Part shown: piece by piece, positions 6,204-13,274 of the stretch | How the letters are laid out: each line of letters begins with the position of its first letter | How positions within the stretch are numbered: position 1 is the stretch's first letter | NCBI GenBank assembly: GCA_024638905.1 | Contig: JAHEJH010000076.1 | Span: 896 to 15,770, forward strand | Source: Luminiphilus sp. | GTDB lineage: Bacteria > Pseudomonadota > Gammaproteobacteria > Pseudomonadales > Halieaceae | Reading direction: 5' to 3' | Length of the DNA stretch: 14,875 nucleotides | Translations under genes and position numbers: made by a program | Notes under the pieces: generated by a model | The model's input: only the letters and a program-made list of their open reading frames with translations | The model's database searches: none | Told to the model about the DNA's origin: nothing

Positions 6204-8915
6204 ATGCTGATTTCTACCGTGAAAAAAATATTCGGCACCCGTAATGACCGGGAGCTGAAACGAATGCGAAAAGTCGTCGCCCGCATCAACGCGCTAGAGG
6301 AAGCGATGCAGGCCTTGGACGACAGCGCCCTTCGTGCCAAAACCGGCGAGTTCCGCTCGCGCCTTAGTGAGGGCGAGAAACTCGATCAACTGCTCCCCGA
6401 GGCGTTTGCCGTGGTCCGCGAAGCGGGTGTGCGTGCGCTGGGTATGCGCCACTTCGACGTGCAGATGATCGGCGGCATGTCGCTCCATGATGGCAAGATC
6501 GCTGAGATGCGCACTGGTGAGGGTAAGACGCTGGTCGCCACGCTGCCGGCTTATCTCAACGCGCTACCAGACCACAGCGTTCATCTGGTGACAGTGAATG
6601 ACTATCTTGCCGGTCGGGACGCCGCCTGGATGGGCCCGCTATACGAATTTCTGGGTCTGACCGTGGGCGTAGTGCGGTCCGGGCAGAGTGCCGAGGAAAA
6701 GAAAGCGGCCTATGGCTGCGACGTGGTTTACGGCACCAACAATGAGTTTGGTTTTGATTATCTGCGCGACAATATGGCCTTCAGCATGGCCGACAAGAGC
6801 CAGGGCAAACTGGCGTTCGCGATTGTTGACGAGGTCGATTCGATTCTGATCGACGAGGCGCGGACGCCTCTTATTATCTCGGGTGCGGTAGACGACAGCT
6901 CTGAGCTCTACAAGGCCATTAATCGACTGATTCCCAAGCTCTCTCTCGAGGTCGAAGAGCAGGAGGGTGACTTCACCGTCGATGAGAAGCAACGCAGCAT
7001 TGAATTGACGGAGAGCGGTCACGAGAAGGTCGAGAGCATGCTGATTGAGGCGGGACTGCTGCAAGGCGATGACTCCCTCTACGCTGCGACCAACCTTGGG
7101 TTGTTGCACCACGTGCATTCGGGCCTGCGCGCTCACGTGCTGTTTCAGCGTGACGTGGAATACATTGTTCAGGAAGGTCAGGTGGTGCTGATTGACGAGC
7201 ACACTGGTCGGACCATGCCGGGCCGCCGATTGTCAGAAGGTCTGCATCAAGCCATTGAGGCCAAGGAGGGGGTCAAGATCCAGAATGAGAGCCAGACGCT
7301 GGCCTCGACGACCTTCCAGAATTTCTTTCGTATCTACGACAAGTTGGCCGGCATGACCGGTACGGCCGATACGGAGGCGTTTGAATTCCGTCAGATCTAC
7401 GGTCTGGACTGTGTGGTGATCCCGACTAATGTGCCCATGTGTCGGGATGATCTGAATGATCTGGTGTATCTGACCCGCGAGGAAAAATTTGAAGCCATCA
7501 TTGAGGATGTGCGCTCCTGTATCGACAGTGGCGCACCAGTATTGGTGGGTACCGCGTCTGTTGAGACGTCCGAAGAGCTGTCTCAGGCGTTCGAAAAGCA
7601 GAAAATTGATCACAAAGTGTTGAACGCCAAGTACCACGAACAGGAGGCGGAGATTATCGCCCAGGCCGGACGGCCGGGCGTGGTCACCATTGCCACCAAT
7701 ATGGCGGGCCGCGGCACCGATATTGTGCTCGGCGGCAATCTGGAGGCGGAGCTGGTGTCTCATGGCGACGCGCTCGATGCTGCAACCCGCGAGCAAGTCA
7801 CCGCTGACTGGCAGGCGCGTCATGATGCGGTCATCGAGGCTGGTGGTCTTCATATCCTCGGCACAGAACGCCATGAATCCCGTCGCATCGATAATCAGTT
7901 GCGCGGGCGCTCCGGACGGCAAGGTGACCCCGGGGTATCTCGTTTCTATCTGTCACTCGAAGACAACCTGATGCGTATTTTCGCCTCCGACCGGGTCAAG
8001 AGCTTCATGCAGGCCTTGGGGATGGAGCGGGGTGAGGCCATTGAGCACCGCATGGTCACCAATGCCATCGAAAAAGCGCAGCGGAAAGTCGAGGGACGCA
8101 ACTTTGACATCCGTAAGCAGTTGCTCGAATACGATGACGTGGCCAATGACCAGCGGCAGATTATTTATCGTCAGCGAGACGAATTGCTGTCGGATGATGA
8201 GATCGGCGAAACGATCACTGCGATCCGCGAGGACGTGGTGAACGATGCCGTGGACGGCTTCATCCCGCCGATGAGTGTCGAAGAGCAGTGGGATATACCC
8301 GGGCTGGAAAAGCAGCTGGAAGCGGAGTTTGGGCTGAATCTGTCGGTGGCACAGTGGCTGGACGAAGACGACACGCTTCACGAAGAGACCTTGCGGCAGC
8401 GGATTGTCGGCGAGGTCCAGACTGCTTACGACGAAAAAGCTGAGGGCATTGGCCCGGGCATGCGACAACTTGAGAAGCAGATCATGCTGCAGGTGTTGGA
8501 TACGCTTTGGAAAGAGCACCTTCAGGTGATGGACCAACTCCGGCAGGGCATCCACTTGCGGGCCTATGCGAATAAAAATCCCAAGCAGGAATACAAACGG
8601 GAGTCCTTTGCATTGTTCGAAGGCCTGTTACAACGCCTCAAGTTCGAAGTGGTTCGCTTCCTGAGTAACGTTCAGGTTCAGCGGTCTGACGAGGCGGCGG
8701 CCATCGAGCAACAGCGCCGCGAGGCGGCGGCAAAGCAGAAAATGGCCTTTGAACACGCCGACGCCGGATCTGCCGTACCCGAGACGGCAGAGACGCCATC
8801 GCAACCGGTGACCCCGCAACCCATCACCCGGGCGCAACCCAAGGTCGGTCGCAATGACCCATGCCCCTGTGGCAGTGGAAAGAAGTACAAGCAATGTCAC
8901 GGCGCATTGAGCTGA
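6204..8915 (+). CDS. secA: Preprotein translocase ATPase SecA
   Basis: Essential motor that drives unfolded preproteins through SecYEG across the inner membrane by ATP hydrolysis. It has 903 residues (E. coli 901). Visible motifs in order are Walker A MRTGEGKT (102-109, same numbering as E. coli), TNNEFGFDYLRDN, Walker B DEVDSILIDEARTP (Asp209 onward), IDEHTGRTMPGRR, MAGRGTDIVLGGN, and the arginine-finger motif GRSGRQGDPG. Helical scaffold/wing regions follow. The C-terminal SEC-C zinc motif has Cys887, Cys889, Cys898 and His899 in NDPCPCGSGKKYKQCHG; it binds SecB and phospholipid. The start ATG has only a weak GTGAG (6193-6197) site. No secM-like arrest gene precedes it, so the E. coli SecM control of secA is apparently not used here. 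It is followed 49 bases later by argJ. Confidence 0.99.
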   Translation: MLISTVKKIFGTRNDRELKRMRKVVARINALEEAMQALDDSALRAKTGEFRSRLSEGEKLDQLLPEAFAVVREAGVRALGMRHFDVQMIGGMSLHDGKIAEMRTGEGKTLVATLPAYLNALPDHSVHLVTVNDYLAGRDAAWMGPLYEFLGLTVGVVRSGQSAEEKKAAYGCDVVYGTNNEFGFDYLRDNMAFSMADKSQGKLAFAIVDEVDSILIDEARTPLIISGAVDDSSELYKAINRLIPKLSLEVEEQEGDFTVDEKQRSIELTESGHEKVESMLIEAGLLQGDDSLYAATNLGLLHHVHSGLRAHVLFQRDVEYIVQEGQVVLIDEHTGRTMPGRRLSEGLHQAIEAKEGVKIQNESQTLASTTFQNFFRIYDKLAGMTGTADTEAFEFRQIYGLDCVVIPTNVPMCRDDLNDLVYLTREEKFEAIIEDVRSCIDSGAPVLVGTASVETSEELSQAFEKQKIDHKVLNAKYHEQEAEIIAQAGRPGVVTIATNMAGRGTDIVLGGNLEAELVSHGDALDAATREQVTADWQARHDAVIEAGGLHILGTERHESRRIDNQLRGRSGRQGDPGVSRFYLSLEDNLMRIFASDRVKSFMQALGMERGEAIEHRMVTNAIEKAQRKVEGRNFDIRKQLLEYDDVANDQRQIIYRQRDELLSDDEIGETITAIREDVVNDAVDGFIPPMSVEEQWDIPGLEKQLEAEFGLNLSVAQWLDEDDTLHEETLRQRIVGEVQTAYDEKAEGIGPGMRQLEKQIMLQVLDTLWKEHLQVMDQLRQGIHLRAYANKNPKQEYKRESFALFEGLLQRLKFEVVRFLSNVQVQRSDEAAAIEQQRREAAAKQKMAFEHADAGSAVPETAETPSQPVTPQPITRAQPKVGRNDPCPCGSGKKYKQCHGALS

Positions 8916-8964
8916 CTACTGGTCGGGCATTAGCACGGCCTCTGCTGATTTCGGGAGGGGCCCG

Positions 8965-10158
8965 ATGAGTACTGCCGTGGCGGGGGTGCAGTTGGGGGTC
9001 GCGCAAGCGGGCATCAAAAAGGCGAACCATGACGACCTCGTGGTCATCGCCCTGGCCCCGGGTACCCGCACATCGGCGTTGTTTACCCAAAATGCGTTTC
9101 GTGCGGCACCGGTGCAGCTGGCCGAGGCGCATCTTGCGGCAGCCGAGGTACAGCCGCGTTACCTGTTGATCAATACCGGTAATGCCAACGCGGGTACCGG
9201 CGATGCGGGCTTCCAGTCAGCAAACGCGTGTTGCGACGCGTTGGCGCGGCTAACCGAGACCGATGCCTCGGCGGTGTTACCGTTTTCCACCGGCGTGATC
9301 GGAGAACCGCTGTCGGCCGAGCAGATCACGACCGGTCTGCCTGCGGCGTTGGATGATCTGTGTGACGCAGGTTGGGAGCGCGCCGCGGGCGCCATCCTGA
9401 CCACGGATACCCGCGCCAAGCTGCGTAGCATTCAGGTGGAGTTGGACGGACAACAGTGCACTATTACCGGGATCGCCAAGGGTGCAGGCATGATCTGTCC
9501 CAACATGGCGACCATGCTGGCCTTTGTCGCGACTGATGCCGCCATTGAAATCCCGCTTCTCGGTGAGTTGCTCTCAGCGGCGGCGCAGGCAAGCTTCAAC
9601 CGCATCACAGTTGACGGCGATACCTCGACTAACGATGCCGTCACGCTCTCGGCCACGGGACAGAGTGGCATTGAGGTCACAGCAGGTTCCGAACAGGCCG
9701 AGCACTTTGCGCAGTCGCTTACAACGCTGATGATTGAGCTGGCGCAGGATATTGTGCGTGACGGTGAGGGCGCGAGTAAGTTTGTCGAGATTCGTGTTAC
9801 CGGGGGCGAGTCCGAAGCGGCTTGCGATCAGGTGGCGCGCACGGTGGCCCATTCCCCTCTGGTCAAAACCGCTTTGTTTGCCTCGGATCCCAACTGGGGT
9901 CGCATTCTGGCGGCGATCGGTCGCGCCGGGCTCGAAGATCTTGATGCCGACGCGGTGTCCATCCATTTGAACGGCGTCTTGATCGCAGAGCATGGCGCGC
10001 GGGCTGCGTCCTATACCGAGGAAAAAGGTCAGGAGGCAACGGCGGCAGGGGATCTCTTGATCGAGATTGCGCTCCATCGAGGCGACGCGGCGACAGTGAT
10101 CTGGACTACCGACCTGTCATACGACTACGTCCGTATCAACGCCGAATACCGTACCTGA
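8965..10158 (+). CDS. argJ: Glutamate N-acetyltransferase / ornithine acetyltransferase ArgJ
   Basis: Moves the acetyl group from N-acetylornithine to glutamate in the cyclic arginine pathway; bifunctional forms also use acetyl-CoA. It has 397 residues. ArgJ is made as a precursor that cleaves itself before a nucleophilic threonine. The site is clear here: KGAGMICPNMATML with the Ala182-Thr183 bond, giving alpha and beta chains. The oxyanion-hole region FSTGVIGEPL is present, as are DGEGASKFVEI, SDPNWGRILAAIGRAG and the conserved C-terminus DLSYDYVRINAEYRT. The ATG at 8965 follows a strong GGGAGGGG four bases upstream. Whether the enzyme is mono- or bifunctional cannot be told from sequence. 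secA-argJ-mutT is a familiar order in pseudomonad-like genomes. The stop is one base from the mutT start. Confidence 0.97.
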   Translation: MSTAVAGVQLGVAQAGIKKANHDDLVVIALAPGTRTSALFTQNAFRAAPVQLAEAHLAAAEVQPRYLLINTGNANAGTGDAGFQSANACCDALARLTETDASAVLPFSTGVIGEPLSAEQITTGLPAALDDLCDAGWERAAGAILTTDTRAKLRSIQVELDGQQCTITGIAKGAGMICPNMATMLAFVATDAAIEIPLLGELLSAAAQASFNRITVDGDTSTNDAVTLSATGQSGIEVTAGSEQAEHFAQSLTTLMIELAQDIVRDGEGASKFVEIRVTGGESEAACDQVARTVAHSPLVKTALFASDPNWGRILAAIGRAGLEDLDADAVSIHLNGVLIAEHGARAASYTEEKGQEATAAGDLLIEIALHRGDAATVIWTTDLSYDYVRINAEYRT

Positions 10159-10159
10159 T

Positions 10160-10549
10160 ATGGCACTGGTCACCGTCGCGGTCGGCATTCTGATCGACGA
10201 CGCGGGTCGGGTGCTGGTCACTCGCCGCGCACCGGGCGCACATCAGGGCGGTCTGTGGGAGTTTCCCGGCGGCAAGGTCGAAGTGGAAGAAACCCTGCTA
10301 GAGGCACTGGCCCGGGAACTCAGGGAGGAGTTAGGTGTGCGGGTTGAGACCACTGAGCCGTTCATGGTGCTCGAACACGATTACGGTGATAAACAGGTGA
10401 GGTTGGACGTCCACCGCGTCACCCGCTGGTCGGGTGAGCCCCGCGGTCTCGAGGGTCAGCCGCTGGCGTGGCAGCGCCCCGGGCAACTCCGGGACTGGGC
10501 GTTCCCCGCTGCGAACCAGCCGATCTTGCAGCGACTGCTCGCCGATTAG
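10160..10549 (+). CDS. mutT: 8-oxo-dGTP diphosphatase MutT (Nudix hydrolase)
   Basis: Hydrolyses 8-oxo-dGTP to the monophosphate, preventing A:T to C:G transversions. Its 129 residues equal the E. coli MutT length. The Nudix box is a perfect match over residues 38-60: Gly38, Glu44, then RELREELGV (52-60) with the metal-binding Glu53, Glu56 and Glu57. LWEFPGGK just before it is typical of MutT. The N-terminus MALVTVAVGILID and the late AFPAANQPIL segment (compare E. coli FPPANEPVI) also fit. Starts one base after the argJ stop (TGATATG), so reinitiation coupling is likely. There is no C-terminal thiamine-phosphate-synthase-like domain of the kind fused to MutT in some pseudomonads. Its stop overlaps the convergent coaE stop by four bases. 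Confidence 0.95.
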   Translation: MALVTVAVGILIDDAGRVLVTRRAPGAHQGGLWEFPGGKVEVEETLLEALARELREELGVRVETTEPFMVLEHDYGDKQVRLDVHRVTRWSGEPRGLEGQPLAWQRPGQLRDWAFPAANQPILQRLLAD

Positions 10550-11145
10550 TGCGCTACTGCGCGGGTCAATAATGTTTCGTGCAACACCGCCGCCCGTTGA
10601 TGCAAGGCATCTAGCGACGTGCTGTTATCGATCACGATGTCCGAGCGTGCAATTCGCGTTTCCCGATCCAGTTGCGCTGCCATGATCTGCTCAACCAGCT
10701 GCCGATCATTCTGATCACGGGCCATCGTGCGCTCGACTTGTATCGTTTCTGGCACGTCGACGACCACGCTGACATCCACCATCTCTGACTGACCACTCTC
10801 CAGCAACAGCGGGGAGCTCAGTACGACATAGGGTGAGTTCGCTTCGCTCAGTTGTCGGGCCAGTTCGTCACGAATACGAGGGTGGGTAATGGCTTCCAGC
10901 GCTTTTCGCTGACTTTCATCAGCGAAGACCCGTTGCCGGAGCGCGGCGCGGTCGAGTTGCCCGCCGGGTAACAGACACTCCTCACCAAAAGTTTCGGCAA
11001 TTTCTGTCAGCGCCGGCTGGCCCGGTTCGACCACAATGCGCGCGGCAAGATCAGCATCGACGATGACAATGCCTTGGGTGGCGAGCCAGTCGGTTAGAGC
11101 GGTCTTGCCGCTACCGATGCCACCGGTGATGCCGACGCGCAACAT
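10546..11145 (-). CDS. coaE: Dephospho-CoA kinase CoaE
   Basis: Last enzyme of coenzyme A synthesis: phosphorylates the 3'-hydroxyl of dephospho-CoA using ATP, in the cytoplasm. It has 199 residues (E. coli 206). The N-terminal P-loop GGIGSGKT (8-15) is intact, followed by the VDADLAA segment (Asp30, Asp32), the core ITHPRIRDEL and LSSPLLLESG parts of the CoA-binding domain, VDVPETIQVERTMARD in the lid region, and the closing SDIVIDNS, all typical of the family. It is the last gene of the pilBCD-coaE unit, starting one base after the pilD stop (TGATATG). Its 3' end meets mutT head-on with a 4-base overlap. The yacG and zapD genes that often follow coaE are not here. Confidence 0.97.
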   Translation of the reverse strand: MLRVGITGGIGSGKTALTDWLATQGIVIVDADLAARIVVEPGQPALTEIAETFGEECLLPGGQLDRAALRQRVFADESQRKALEAITHPRIRDELARQLSEANSPYVVLSSPLLLESGQSEMVDVSVVVDVPETIQVERTMARDQNDRQLVEQIMAAQLDRETRIARSDIVIDNSTSLDALHQRAAVLHETLLTRAVAH

Positions 11146-11146
11146 A

Positions 11147-12019
11147 TCAGGGGCTCACGAGCTGCAGGTATTCGGTGATCAGCGTGTCGCCAAAAAAAAG
11201 GGTCAGCAGACCAGCCCCGGCCAGGTAAGGACCGAAGGGCAAAGGGGTGTCGCGGCCCTGACGCCGTGCAACCAGAATTGTAATGCCCAGCGCTGCGCCA
11301 ACAAACGAAGACAGCAGAATCATCAGCGGTACAGCCTGCCAGCCAAACCAGGCACCCAGCGCGCCAAGCAGCTTGAAGTCGCCGTAGCCCATACCCTCTT
11401 TTCCCGTGAAAAGTTTGAACAGCCAGTAAACACCCCACAGTGATCCATAACCCAGCATGGCGCCCATCACGGCCGATGATAGGGGGGTCCACACGGCGAA
11501 CAGGTTCACTCCTAAGCCGAGCCATAATAGTGGCAGGGTCATGCTGTCGGGCAGGAGTTGGGTGTCCATATCGATGCCGGTCAGCGCAATCAGCACCCAG
11601 ATCAAAACTAGCGCACTGATGGCTTCGGGACCAAAACCAAACTGCCAGGCTGCGCAGCCCGATAGCAATCCAGTGACCAGCTCGACAAAGGGGTAGCGCG
11701 CCGAGATGCGCATACCGCATTGCGCGCATTGACCCCGCAACACCAGCCAGCTGATGACCGGTATGTTTTGCCAGGGCTTGATCGGGGTGCCACAACCCGG
11801 GCACTGGGAGCCCGGGTAAGACAGTGTGAGCGAGGGCTCATCGGACAGCGGTTGGTCGAGTAGTTCACAGCACTCCCGGCGCCAGCTCTGCTCCATCATT
11901 TTTGGCAACCGCAGGATCACCACGTTGAGAAAGCTGCCCACAATCAGTCCCAACGCTGTACAGGTCAGGGTAAAGAAAACCGGGTCGTGAAAGGCCGTGA
12001 GCATGCTAGATCGAATCAT
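11147..12019 (-). CDS. pilD: Type IV prepilin peptidase / N-methyltransferase PilD
   Basis: Polytopic inner-membrane aspartic protease that cleaves prepilin and pseudopilin leaders and N-methylates the new N-terminus. Its 290 residues match P. aeruginosa PilD in length. The cytoplasmic loop carries the tetracysteine motif (Cys73, Cys76, Cys98, Cys101; C-x2-C-x21-C-x2-C). The catalytic aspartates are Asp150 in LTGIDMDTQLLPD and Asp214 in GYGDFK. Several hydrophobic segments surround these, with the early GSFLNVVILRLP signature near residues 28-39. The ATG at 12019 lies nine bases after the pilC stop but has no clear Shine-Dalgarno site; an alternative ATG at 12004 (Met6) has none either, so the start is uncertain by five residues. 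It may also process type II secretion pseudopilins if the genome has them. Confidence 0.97.
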   Translation of the reverse strand: MIRSSMLTAFHDPVFFTLTCTALGLIVGSFLNVVILRLPKMMEQSWRRECCELLDQPLSDEPSLTLSYPGSQCPGCGTPIKPWQNIPVISWLVLRGQCAQCGMRISARYPFVELVTGLLSGCAAWQFGFGPEAISALVLIWVLIALTGIDMDTQLLPDSMTLPLLWLGLGVNLFAVWTPLSSAVMGAMLGYGSLWGVYWLFKLFTGKEGMGYGDFKLLGALGAWFGWQAVPLMILLSSFVGAALGITILVARRQGRDTPLPFGPYLAGAGLLTLFFGDTLITEYLQLVSP

Positions 12020-12028
12020 GTGGCAAGG

Positions 12029-13240
12029 TCAGATGACCGAGCCGAGCATAAAGATCGGCAGGTACATGGCGATCATAAGCCCGCCAACCAGTACGCCCAG
12101 TATCGACATGATCATCGGCTCCATCAACGAGCTCAGGCTGTCTACCGCATTGTCGACTGCCGCCTCATAGTGGTCGGCGACCTTACCCAGCATGTCATCA
12201 AGCGAGCCCGACTCTTCACCGATGGCAGTCATCTGCAACAGCATGGTGGGGAACAGGCCGGTAGTGCGGATCGAGATCGCGAGTGCAGTACCCGATGTCA
12301 CATCATCCCGAATGTGACGGATGCCTTGGGCGTAGATGGCGTTGCCCGCGGCGCCGGCGGTAGATTCCAGTGCATCCACTAGGGGCACCCCTGCCGCGAA
12401 GGTTGTTGACAGCGTCCGCGAGAAGCGGGCGATCACCGCGTCATGCACCACTGAGCCGATAATCGGCAATTTGAGCGCCACAGCGTCAATCCCGTCGGCA
12501 AAACGCTTCGAGCGGCGCTTGGCTTGCGAAAACAAGTAACCTGCGGCAAAGAACCCGAGCAACATAATGAACCACCAGCTTTGTACCCACTCTGAAATGC
12601 GCAGCACAAAGAGCGTGAAGCCCGGTAGATCAGAGCCGAAGCTCTGGAATGTTTCCGCAAACTGGGGCACCACTTTCACCAGCAGAATGCCGGTCACGAC
12701 GATCGCCACCACAATGACCGCAATCGGGTAAGTCAGCGCTTTTTTGATCTTGGCCTTCAGCGCCTCGGTCTTCTCTTTATAGGTCGCAACGCGATCGAGC
12801 ATCACTTCGAGGGTGCCCGAGTTCTCTCCAGAGGCGACCAGCGAGCAAAAGAGCTCATCAAAGTGCGCGGGATGTTTTTCGAGGGCGCCTGCAAGCCCGG
12901 TGCCAGAGGACACATCGGTGCGCACGGCCATAATCAGTTCGCGCATTTTTTCGTGGTCGGTGCCCTCGGCCACAATATCGAAGGCCTGCACCAGTGGCAC
13001 GCCGGCTTTCATCATGGTCGCTAGCTGCCGGGTGAAGATCGCGATATCGGCAGGTTTAATTTTTTTGGCGCCAAAAGTGAATAGCGGCTTGGACTTTTTC
13101 TTGACCGACTTGGCCACGACGCCTTGTTTGCGCAGCTGCACGCGGGCAATCGCCGCCGAGGTGGCCAGTACTTCACCTTTGGATTTGCGCCCGTTGCGGT
13201 CGGTGCCGCTCCAGAAAAATACCGTATTCTCTGCTGCCAT
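12029..13240 (-). CDS. pilC: Type IV pilus inner-membrane platform protein PilC
   Basis: GspF-family platform protein that couples the cytoplasmic motor ATPases to pilin insertion or removal at the inner membrane. It has 403 residues. Two related GspF domains are visible, about 68-191 (FTRQLATMMKAGVPLVQAF...) and about 271-395 (FSRTLSTTFAAGVPLVDAL...). There are three likely membrane segments, near 170-191, 222-239 and 375-398. The N-terminal segment FFWSGTDRNGRKSKGEV is typical of PilC. The ATG at 13240 follows an AGGGA-type site on the minus strand (within 13242-13248). It lies 34 bases after pilB and 9 bases before pilD in the same orientation, matching the pilB-pilC-pilD operon of pseudomonads. 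Confidence 0.97.
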   Translation of the reverse strand: MAAENTVFFWSGTDRNGRKSKGEVLATSAAIARVQLRKQGVVAKSVKKKSKPLFTFGAKKIKPADIAIFTRQLATMMKAGVPLVQAFDIVAEGTDHEKMRELIMAVRTDVSSGTGLAGALEKHPAHFDELFCSLVASGENSGTLEVMLDRVATYKEKTEALKAKIKKALTYPIAVIVVAIVVTGILLVKVVPQFAETFQSFGSDLPGFTLFVLRISEWVQSWWFIMLLGFFAAGYLFSQAKRRSKRFADGIDAVALKLPIIGSVVHDAVIARFSRTLSTTFAAGVPLVDALESTAGAAGNAIYAQGIRHIRDDVTSGTALAISIRTTGLFPTMLLQMTAIGEESGSLDDMLGKVADHYEAAVDNAVDSLSSLMEPMIMSILGVLVGGLMIAMYLPIFMLGSVI

Positions 13241-13274
13241 TTCTTCCCTGACCTGACGTTAGATAACGGACCGG

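Noticed and set aside
6639..7922. Long minus-strand ORFs (187 and 229 codons) opposite secA
   Set aside because: Shadows of the secA reading frame; compositions are odd and no motif is recognisable.
9574..10077. Minus-strand ORF of 167 codons opposite argJ
   Set aside because: Shadow of argJ; no supporting ribosome site or family.
11094..11804. Minus-strand ORF of 236 codons overlapping pilD in another frame
   Set aside because: The pilD frame carries the complete tetracysteine and catalytic aspartate motifs; the alternative frame has none.
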